From Oribacterium sp. (GTDB lineage: Bacteria > Bacillota_A > Clostridia > Lachnospirales > Lachnospiraceae): DNA of 11,011 nucleotides. The stretch covers positions 1 to 11,011 of the forward strand of contig JAGAXP010000238.1 in assembly GCA_017940955.1 (NCBI GenBank), written 5' to 3'. Shown one piece after another: positions 5,802 to 11,011 of this stretch; position 1 is the stretch's first letter; every line of letters starts with the position of its first letter. The notes beneath the pieces are model-generated. The model was not told where the DNA came from, did not search any database, and saw only the letters and a list, made by a program, of their open reading frames with translations. The translations under genes were made by a program, and so were the position numbers.

Positions 5802-7586
5802 CTATTTTATCATGATAGTCAGAACATTCAGTCCGAAGGTATTCTGATACGAAAACTCATCTGCTATTTTTGATATCATACGTATCCCGATGTTTTTGAA
5901 AGGATTCTCGGGATTAAAGATCTGATTCATTTCCACGGGATTAAAGGCCTTGCAATTGTCCTTGATCCTGAGCAATACGCCGTTCTTCGTTGAGACGACC
6001 CTTACATCCATATCATACTTTTTACGATTGTCACCAAACCCGTAGCTGACAATATTGCCGGCCATCTCCTCCAAGGCCAGCGCAGAGAAAAAGGCTGTCC
6101 TGTAAGAAAATCCCCTCTCTTCCACAAAGTTCTGTATTCTCGCAGAAAATCCTATGACATCTTCCATGCTGGTTATCTCAATACACAGCCGGTCATCCTC
6201 TTTTACCCCAAAATCCTCTCTCCATAACAGCCACTCATCGCTACTCCTTGGAATATGTTTCCAAAAAATGATGGCATAGACAGGATAAACCAGTGCGGTC
6301 AGCACTCCTCCGATCGGATCCGCCCACCATACACCGAGGATGCCGACCACCGGAGCCAGGATAACCGCCGGGATAACCGTCGCAAAGTAACCATCCACCA
6401 AAGATGAGACATGAGACGCAATGTTGTTTTTTGTTGCCTGAAGATAATTGGACTGTATCTGATTCACAAGTATCAAAGGAAGAGCAAGCGCATAGATTAT
6501 ATACAGCTGCCTGGCAAGGATGTAGGTGTCAGAGGTTTTGTCCGGAAAGAATATGTGCGCCATGGTTCCGGCAAACAGCATCATGAAGATCATGATCGCA
6601 AAGGTCAGGGCCATAACTTTCGTAAATACCAGCTTCATCAGATACTTGATGGAATCCCTGTCCTCCTCACCGATATAGACGCTGGAGAGTGTTTTAATGA
6701 CAGAACCGCACCCCACTTGTGATGCAATGAAAAATCCCCCGAGCATTTCCAGTGAAGACCTTGCGGAAAGAGCCGGCTCTCCACCGTATTTCAGTATGAT
6801 CCTGTTCATCGTGAGGCTGTTTACAGCCAAATAGAACTGCTCCAAAGCAGAGGGACTTCCTATCTTGATCAGGTCAATGGTCTCTTCCCAGGGAATATTC
6901 CTAAAACTGAATTGTAACTGTGCTTTATCTGAAAAATAGTATGATGCCAATATCAGGAAAAATATCCAGTTACAGGCACTGGTGGCATATGCGAGCCCAA
7001 TGATTCCCAGATTAAGCACCTCAACGAAGAAAAGATTAAGGAATATGTTACAGAAAAACGCGACAACAGCACTGACATAGCTTCTCCTGTTCTGATTTTC
7101 AACCTGAAGGAAATACGAGAGCTGCTCTGCCAAAAACATAGGGATAAATCCGATACAATATCCCCTTGCATACTGCGCAACACTTTCTTTTAAGGAATCA
7201 TCCGCGCCGCAAAAAAGGGCAATCTGTTCGGGAAAGCAGATACATACCAGCGTGGTTATCACACCAAGCATAAGGGCAAGAACTATGCAGAGTGAAAAGA
7301 TGCCGCCGGCCTTTTTAATCTCCCCGCGTCCGATATGATTTCCGCTGATGACTGCTCCGCCGTTGAGTATTATCGAACTGATTGCTCCTATGATCGTTAT
7401 CACCGCGTAAAACAGACCGATAGCACCCACTGTTCTCTCATCAATATAATGCCCGGCAATGGTTCCGTCTATGATGGAATTGATGGAGCCCATTCCGATG
7501 AGCACGATCTGCACCGGCAACAGTTTGAAAAAAAGTTTTTCGAGCACTTTATTATCAGCGCCCTTGGAATATCTTCCTTTAGACAT
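5802..7586 (-). CDS. MATE-family transporter fused to a C-terminal RsbW-like ATPase (HATPase) domain
   Basis: The product has 594 residues; typical MATE proteins have about 440-460. Residues 12-445 form a MATE-type transporter (NorM/DinF superfamily) with about twelve membrane segments, cation-driven antiporters that export drugs or metabolites. Residues 468-594 form a GHKL ATPase of the anti-sigma/RsbW kind: N-box ALEEMAGNIVSYGF (504-517, with E507 and N511), G1-like DNCKAFNP (543-550) with the ATP-sensing Asp kept but the usual Gly lost, and G2 NIGIRMI (565-571). There is no H-box, so it is not a histidine kinase in the usual sense. The gene lies between the binding protein and the permeases of a sugar-type importer with gaps of 24 and 19 bases, so it is co-expressed with them. 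The ribosome site before the ATG is weak (AAGGA, 14 bases away), which suggests lower or coupled translation. Its role is unknown; ligand-linked signalling or export coupled to import is a guess. Confidence 0.88.
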   Translation of the reverse strand: MSKGRYSKGADNKVLEKLFFKLLPVQIVLIGMGSINSIIDGTIAGHYIDERTVGAIGLFYAVITIIGAISSIILNGGAVISGNHIGRGEIKKAGGIFSLCIVLALMLGVITTLVCICFPEQIALFCGADDSLKESVAQYARGYCIGFIPMFLAEQLSYFLQVENQNRRSYVSAVVAFFCNIFLNLFFVEVLNLGIIGLAYATSACNWIFFLILASYYFSDKAQLQFSFRNIPWEETIDLIKIGSPSALEQFYLAVNSLTMNRIILKYGGEPALSARSSLEMLGGFFIASQVGCGSVIKTLSSVYIGEEDRDSIKYLMKLVFTKVMALTFAIMIFMMLFAGTMAHIFFPDKTSDTYILARQLYIIYALALPLILVNQIQSNYLQATKNNIASHVSSLVDGYFATVIPAVILAPVVGILGVWWADPIGGVLTALVYPVYAIIFWKHIPRSSDEWLLWREDFGVKEDDRLCIEITSMEDVIGFSARIQNFVEERGFSYRTAFFSALALEEMAGNIVSYGFGDNRKKYDMDVRVVSTKNGVLLRIKDNCKAFNPVEMNQIFNPENPFKNIGIRMISKIADEFSYQNTFGLNVLTIMIK

Positions 7587-7610
7587 AATCTTGTGACTGA
7601 TCCTTATTTT

Positions 7611-9092
7611 TTATTTTGAAGCCTTCCATGCCTCATATTGTTTTGCGACTTCGGCAAGGACCTTTTGGTATCCGGCAGCATCAAGCTCTGACCGGAACTC
7701 TTCCAGTCTGGCATCCACTTCCGCTGTGGGACATCCCCCCTGCTCAAGTACATAGCCATATTGGTCAAAGAGGCTGTTGCACGCTGACCACTCGGCTTCT
7801 ACGGGAGAAAAGTCAAACCGGAACCCGTTTGCAAGTGCTTCCTCGGAGTTTTTATTGAATTGTTCATATAATTCCACTTTGTTTTCAGGGTCACCGACCT
7901 CGAGAGGAGTCGACACGATCGATCCTGATTCCCAGGAGCTGTGATCATAGAGTCCGCCTTTTTTGACAACAACACCGTCCTCAACATCATAATCGGTTCC
8001 CTCAATACCGAAGGTGAACAATCCGGCCAATACCTGGTCCGTATACATCAATCCCAAAAAATCCACACAAGCCTTTGCCTGTTCCTCCGTACTTGCAGAG
8101 GAGACTGCAAAGCACGAGCCCAGTGTACTCGTGGAATTGAGATAATTCTTTGTCATATGGATCACGTCACAGTCCTGCCCGTAGGTTGCTGAGGCTTCCT
8201 CATTGACCGGCACATCCCACCAGGCTGCAAAGCCCCAGTCAGTGGTATTGATCGCATTTTCCGGTACCGTCTTTGTGGCTTCTTCTGCACTGATATAGCC
8301 CTTTTCTCCCCACCTGCTCATGAGATTCAGAAATTCTCTGTATTCGGGAAGTGTGAGACAATCCACCACTTCATTGGTATCACGGTCAACAGCAATCAGC
8401 GTACTTCCCAGGATGAATTCATAATCGTCAAGGTAGAATTTACTAAAGAAAGGCATCATCTGCAAAAGCAGCGGATACTTCACTCCATCCTGTTTCATCT
8501 GCTCAAGCATGGGTTCGAGGTCCGCCAATTTCTTAACAGACGACAGATCCCATCCGTATTTTGTGGCTTTTTCCGTGGGATAAACCAGATCATATCCTTC
8601 TGATGACTCCTTATAGCAGGGAATAAAATAATCCTTTCCGTTATATTGGGAAGACTCCCATACTGCTTCGGGTATGGAATCATATAAATCTGTTCCCTGA
8701 AGTAATTCACTCAAGTCATATGCGGCCTTCCCTGATACAAGACTATCTGTGGACACGCTGCCCATCCAGCTGGCAGTCCAGAAAAGATTCGCTTCGCCGT
8801 TTGCTATGGCAAGATTGCATTTGTCTTCATATTCGCCCTGGCCCAAATCCGTGAGTTTTATTTTGACGTTGATCTTGTCTGCAATATAGTCATTGATCGC
8901 ATCTTCGATTACCTGAACTTCTGCGCTATCGGCCGATGCTATGTTAAATGTACAGTGATATATATTGATCTCAACCTTATCCGAAGAATCTGCAGAAGTG
9001 TCCGATTTGCCTGAAGATGCATTTTGGCATCCTGACAACACAGTGATCATCATGAACGCTGAAAGAAAAAGCGCGATAAACCTATTTTTCAT
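7611..9092 (-). CDS. ABC transporter substrate-binding lipoprotein, sugar type (LplA/LipO-like, DUF3502-like)
   Basis: The product has 493 residues. A lipoprotein signal peptide ends in the lipobox LSGC with Cys22 as the lipidated residue, followed by a Ser/Asp-rich tether. The mature part is a two-lobed binding protein of the extracellular solute-binding family 1 class; the stretch VIEDAINDYIADKINVKIKL, the ANLFWTASW segment and the C-terminal EFRSELDAAGYQKVLAEVAK are typical of the large LplA/YtcQ/LipO type that works with LplB/YtcP permeases. It captures a sugar or glycan fragment outside the membrane; the ligand cannot be named. AGGAGG lies seven bases before the ATG. It is the first gene of the importer operon and should be its most abundant product. 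Its promoter would lie in the 85 bases after the acetyltransferase gene; I could not find a convincing one, so read-through from that gene is possible. Confidence 0.9.
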   Translation of the reverse strand: MKNRFIALFLSAFMMITVLSGCQNASSGKSDTSADSSDKVEINIYHCTFNIASADSAEVQVIEDAINDYIADKINVKIKLTDLGQGEYEDKCNLAIANGEANLFWTASWMGSVSTDSLVSGKAAYDLSELLQGTDLYDSIPEAVWESSQYNGKDYFIPCYKESSEGYDLVYPTEKATKYGWDLSSVKKLADLEPMLEQMKQDGVKYPLLLQMMPFFSKFYLDDYEFILGSTLIAVDRDTNEVVDCLTLPEYREFLNLMSRWGEKGYISAEEATKTVPENAINTTDWGFAAWWDVPVNEEASATYGQDCDVIHMTKNYLNSTSTLGSCFAVSSASTEEQAKACVDFLGLMYTDQVLAGLFTFGIEGTDYDVEDGVVVKKGGLYDHSSWESGSIVSTPLEVGDPENKVELYEQFNKNSEEALANGFRFDFSPVEAEWSACNSLFDQYGYVLEQGGCPTAEVDARLEEFRSELDAAGYQKVLAEVAKQYEAWKASK

Positions 9093-9177
9093 ACAAAAGC
9101 CTCCTATTTAATCTCATCAAATCCAATCCTCTAAACGATGTCCTCAAACAACTGTATTGTTAATATTTGCGCTCACT

Positions 9178-9750
9178 TTAAGACCAGATGAAGCCTCTGT
9201 CGTCCCAACGCAGAACCACCTCGTATCCGAGTTTTTTTAGCCATTCGGTCTCATAAGTATGATGGACATAACTATAGTCATACATCGCATCCCTGAGGAT
9301 CTTCGTCACATTACGGAGCATGACCGTTCCAATTCCGCGATTGCGGTATTCCGGTAACGTTCCGGCACATCCCGGGCTACCGATTTTTACCCTCTCTCCG
9401 GCTAATATATGCTCTCCCAAATCCTCAACCATGCAAAAGCTGACAATCTTCCCATCCACGAAACCGCAATATACCTTTGTACGCCCATCAAAAAGCGGAA
9501 CCCAGATTGGCATCACCTTTTCCACTACCGCTAACAGTTCATCGAGATCTTTGTTCATACATCCGAATGTTATATTTTCAGGAAATTTCTTCTCATAGCA
9601 GTTTTCATCAAACTTCCGCAGATCGAGACACATCTCGGAGGAAGGTTTGTCCTTCTGCATTCTTTCATCATGATCCGGGTTGAAAAAGCCCGGATTGATC
9701 TCATGAAAAAATGCTGCCCACTGCTTTTCTGTAACTTCCATATAATTCAA
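9178..9750 (-). CDS. GNAT-family N-acetyltransferase
   Basis: The product has 190 residues. The acetyl-CoA binding motif A is seen at 121-150, with VKIGSPGCAGTLPEYRNRGI and then GTVML, where R136-N-R-G-I-G is the pyrophosphate loop. Beta strands before it (VYCGFVDGKIVSFCMV) and the C-terminal YETEWLKKLGYEVVLRW fit the GNAT fold. The roughly 60-residue N-terminal extension is not recognised. The substrate is unknown. I chose the TTG at 9750 because GAGG lies five bases upstream; an ATG in frame at 9741 would put that site 14 bases away. The TTG overlaps the TGA of a serine-recombinase relic just upstream. The gene precedes the importer operon by 85 bases on the same strand with no terminator seen between. 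Confidence 0.85.
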   Translation of the reverse strand: MNYMEVTEKQWAAFFHEINPGFFNPDHDERMQKDKPSSEMCLDLRKFDENCYEKKFPENITFGCMNKDLDELLAVVEKVMPIWVPLFDGRTKVYCGFVDGKIVSFCMVEDLGEHILAGERVKIGSPGCAGTLPEYRNRGIGTVMLRNVTKILRDAMYDYSYVHHTYETEWLKKLGYEVVLRWDDRGFIWS

Positions 9751-9905
9751 TAATTCCTCACTATTCTGTAGAATAGGTGAAATTCTAATGTCCTTTTATC
9801 ATCAGTATAGAATAATGTTATCATAATTTCGTCATCAAAGACATATATTTTATCGACTATATAATCTAACACCATCCGCCTTGTATCCAATTCATATTGA
9901 CATAA
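9747..9905 (-). pseudogene. C-terminal relic of a serine recombinase (resolvase/invertase type)
   Basis: A minus-strand frame without a suitable start reads, from about 9899 to the TGA at 9749-9747: QYELDTRRMVLDYIVDKIYV, then FDDEIMITLFYTDDKRTLEF and HLFYRIVRNY. The pattern R-R-x-(V/L)-(L/I)-D-x-x-(V/I)-(D/N)-x-I-Y-(V/L)-(F/Y)-D-D-x-(I/L)-x-(I/L)-T-(F/L)-x-Y is the characteristic end of large serine recombinases from clostridial mobile elements. Everything before it (catalytic domain, recombinase domain, zinc ribbon) is gone, and the frame runs upstream into the terminator of the PspC gene. This marks the scar of a lost element. It was identified from memory of the family, without a search. 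Confidence 0.6.
9761..9776. promoter_or_regulatory. Perfect 7-bp inverted repeat just before the acetyltransferase ribosome site
   Basis: CTATTCT and AGAATAG flank a 2-base spacer. On the minus strand the right arm is followed directly by TGAGGAA, the ribosome binding site of the acetyltransferase. A possible -10 box TATACT lies further upstream at about 9803-9808. The position suits an operator or an mRNA hairpin that limits ribosome access, but it also lies inside the last codons of the recombinase relic and may be chance. Confidence 0.35.
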
Positions 9906-9937
9906 AATGAGCTCCGGGACAGTGAAAGCCCCGGAGC
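9900..9937 (-). terminator. Terminator after the PspC gene
   Basis: On the minus strand GCTCCGGG (9937-9930) pairs with CCCGGAGC (9918-9911) around an 11-base loop, followed by TCATTTTATG. It lies about 36 bases after the stop codon of the PspC-like gene. The T-tract is interrupted, so strength is moderate. Confidence 0.65.
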
Positions 9938-9972
9938 CCCTATATCAACATCCTTAATGGCGGATGTGTATC

Positions 9973-10182
9973 TTATCTGTTATCATACCTGCTAGTATAA
10001 TCAGGATGATTTTCCATGAGGAGCGCAGCAATAAGATATATCACTGCTCCCGCACCTCCGGATATCGAAAAGACTACCCACAATATCCTTATCACGGTCG
10101 GATCCCATCCAAAATACTCAGCAATACCGCCGCACACACCAAATATCTTTCTGTCATTACTTCTGTATAATTTCTTTTCCAT
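9973..10182 (-). CDS. PspC-domain small membrane protein
   Basis: The product has 69 residues from the ATG at 10182, which has AAGGAGG upstream; an in-frame ATG at 10221 would overlap the preceding gene and lacks such a site. The protein is almost entirely a PspC domain: KKLYRSNDRKIFGVCGGIAE at 3-22, then YFGWDPTVIRILWVVF at 23-38 and a membrane segment at about 34-56. Single-domain PspC proteins of Firmicutes are small membrane proteins linked to envelope stress, but their molecular role in this group is not settled. It starts 13 bases after the stop of the DUF1232-like gene, forming an operon with it, and is followed by a terminator. Confidence 0.9.
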   Translation of the reverse strand: MEKKLYRSNDRKIFGVCGGIAEYFGWDPTVIRILWVVFSISGGAGAVIYLIAALLMENHPDYTSRYDNR

Positions 10183-10195
10183 CACACATGCCTCC

Positions 10196-10393
10196 TTAAA
10201 GCTCCCTTCCATCTGCATCAATTACTTCAATACGCTCATCATCACTTTTCTCAACCAGATTTTTTCTCCTGCTGGCTACGTATGAAAGAAATACCAGCAC
10301 AATATCATCTACAGGTCCGGGAATGAGATCTACCGGTGAAATCACATATACTATGAGCATCGCAACAATGAACCCTTTCCAAAATCCCTTCAT
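10196..10393 (-). CDS. DUF1232/YkvA-like small membrane protein
   Basis: The product has 65 residues. It carries the DUF1232 signature YVISPVDLIPGPVDDIVLV at 16-34 within one or two hydrophobic segments (about 7-19 and 30-40), followed by a charged tail (SRRKNLVEKSDDERIEVIDA). Full YkvA-type proteins are about 100-130 residues, so this is a minimal version of the domain. AAGGAGG lies seven bases before the ATG at 10393. It is the first gene of a two-gene operon with the PspC gene. Both are small membrane proteins, which suggests a shared envelope role; the biochemical function of the domain is unknown. Confidence 0.85.
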   Translation of the reverse strand: MKGFWKGFIVAMLIVYVISPVDLIPGPVDDIVLVFLSYVASRRKNLVEKSDDERIEVIDADGREL

Positions 10394-10551
10394 GGGTATC
10401 CTCCTTTCGCAACCGCCGTATTTTTGATTTCTTTATAGACACATTGTATCCCACAAGGTTGTGTGAATATATCACATTTTTAGCGTATTTGAAGTTCCTA
10501 TTCTTCGATTTTAGGAAGATATCAGATGAACAATCTTCCGAAAAGATAAGG
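10394..10551. other. Divergent intergenic region: promoter side of the DUF1232-PspC operon
   Basis: No gene is seen between the minus-strand operon (start at 10393) and the plus-strand gene (start at 10796), a gap of about 400 bases. On the minus strand the possible -10 boxes are TACAAT (10448-10443) and TATAAA (10437-10432), neither with a good -35 element. The overlapping palindromes at 10452-10476 lie just upstream of the first of them, and a plus-strand terminated structure follows at 10514-10592. Confidence 0.4.
10452..10476. promoter_or_regulatory. Two overlapping palindromes, likely operator
   Basis: CACAA-GG-TTGTG (10452-10463) overlaps TGTGA-ATATA-TCACA (10462-10476). The second resembles a CRP/FNR-type half-site pair but with a 5-base instead of a 6-base spacer. 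They lie 60-85 bases before the DUF1232-like start codon, over or just upstream of the probable promoter. The binding protein is unknown. Confidence 0.4.
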
Positions 10552-10592
10552 TACCGTCACTGCAGCAGGCTCCCGGTGGCGGTATTTTTTTT
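10500..10592 (+). ncRNA. Candidate small RNA or attenuated leader ending in a strong plus-strand terminator
   Basis: No plus-strand gene precedes the terminator at 10552-10592, yet the 50 bases before it are rich in stems: GGAAGAT (10514-10520) pairs with ATCTTCC (10533-10539), and competing short pairings are possible, such as CTTC with GAAG around 10503-10518 and ATCTT with AAGAT (10533-10546). This layout suits either an independent small RNA or the 5' leader of the gene at 10796 with an attenuator. The 5' end and promoter are not clear. It matches no RNA family I can name (it lacks the GCAAAGC core of GEMM-I and the SRP core). Confidence 0.4.
10552..10592 (+). terminator. Strong rho-independent terminator on the plus strand
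   Basis: TACCGTCAC (10552-10560) pairs with GTGGCGGTA (10576-10584), nine pairs with one G-U, followed by eight T residues (10585-10592) and preceded by an A-rich run. It lies 204 bases before the start of the plus-strand gene at 10796. Confidence 0.8.
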
Positions 10593-10795
10593 CGCTAAAA
10601 AAGGAGAATAAAGTCCGTTATCCTTCTCAATAAGTGATGTTACTATCTGCCCTGTTGCTTTAAGATATGTTGTAAAAGTGATTTTATGGATACTTTATAT
10701 TTCAGAAACATTTCAAACACACAAAGCCGATAAGATGTTTATATCGACCAGAGTAATATCTGCCGATAAAAAAGCACACAAAGGGGATTACAATA
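10593..10795 (+). other. Upstream region of the right-edge gene
   Basis: No gene is seen. A weak promoter candidate is TTGTAA (10669-10674) with CTTTAT 17 bases later, a poor -10 match. An imperfect hairpin GAGAATAA / TTATCCTTCTC lies near 10603-10628. The AAAGGGG ribosome site for the next gene lies at about 10780-10786. Confidence 0.35.
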
Positions 10796-11011
10796 ATGGG
10801 AATACTTGAAACAAAAATAGCAGAATACGTCGGAAATCACTCAAGAAGATGGGGCTATCCTCCAACTGTCGAGGAACTTGTAAGTACATTTGGATTTATA
10901 AACATCATGAAATCGATGTTTTATGTATTTAACCTCTTCAGGATAGGTATGATACGAAATTCACTGTTCTTTGGGACCAGTGATCTAAGACTTATTTCTG
11001 TAAAAACAAAA
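10796..11011 (+). CDS. Unrecognised protein, N-terminal part only (runs off the window)
   Basis: Seventy-two codons are open from the ATG at 10796 to the end of the window without a stop, so this is the 5' part of a longer gene. AAAGGGGA lies nine bases before the ATG. The stretch RRWGYPPTVEELVSTFGFIN (17-36) resembles in spacing the first winged-helix segment of LexA-like repressors (GYPPT-x-x-E-(I/L)), but no recognition helix is evident and the following MKSMFYVFNLFRIGMI is hydrophobic. It is the only plus-strand gene in the window and is divergent from the DUF1232-PspC operon. I do not assign a function. Confidence 0.6.
   Translation, partial: MGILETKIAEYVGNHSRRWGYPPTVEELVSTFGFINIMKSMFYVFNLFRIGMIRNSLFFGTSDLRLISVKTK

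Noticed and set aside
9093..9177. Catabolite-response (cre) operator before the binding-protein gene
   Set aside because: A partial match near ACATCGTTTAGA was seen, but it departs from the consensus at several fixed positions.
10462..10476. Calling TGTGA-N5-TCACA a CRP binding site
   Set aside because: CRP sites need a 6-base spacer and classical CRP is not expected in this group; kept only as an unnamed palindrome.

Overview
The window reads as a chromosomal segment from a Gram-positive anaerobe of the Clostridia, most likely Lachnospiraceae (Butyrivibrio/Roseburia-like). The signs are moderate-to-low GC, strong AGGAGG-type ribosome binding sites, a lipoprotein-anchored CUT1 sugar ABC system of the LplB/YtcP type, a clostridial-style cyclic-di-GMP-I riboswitch, and the secreted-protein modules seen. 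The genus is an inference; no rRNA or taxonomic marker is present. Nearly every gene lies on the minus strand, so transcription runs from right to left.

Left edge (1-804): an array of short inverted motifs with a period of about 53-54 bp runs into the relic of a small nucleotide-processing (CGSTRF-type) gene. A gene-poor AT-rich stretch with several hairpins follows, ending in a strong terminator. Next (805-2518) is a two-gene operon for secreted proteins: a DNA/RNA non-specific endonuclease, then a small exported protein. Both end in the same ~50-residue Cys/His-rich module. A cyclic-di-GMP class I riboswitch followed directly by an intrinsic terminator sits in front of the nuclease start codon, so export of the nuclease is probably tied to c-di-GMP.

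Middle (2566-9092): a sugar-type ABC importer operon, transcribed in the order lipoprotein binding protein, MATE transporter fused to an RsbW-like ATPase domain, permease 1, permease 2, followed by rarA. No ABC ATPase gene is present, so the importer probably borrows a shared MsmX-type ATPase. The MATE-ATPase fusion between the binding protein and its permeases is the oddest protein in the window.

Right part (9178-11011): a GNAT acetyltransferase whose TTG start overlaps the stop codon of a previously unlisted coding relic, the C-terminal tail of a serine recombinase. Upstream of that are a terminator and a small two-gene membrane operon (DUF1232-like, then PspC). Next comes a palindrome-rich divergent intergenic region with a strong plus-strand terminator that has no plus-strand gene in front of it, which suggests a small RNA or an attenuated leader. 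Last is the start of an unrecognised plus-strand gene that runs off the window.

The best candidates for something undescribed are the MATE-ATPase fusion in the importer operon, the riboswitch-controlled pair of exported proteins sharing one C-terminal module, and the orphan plus-strand terminated RNA.
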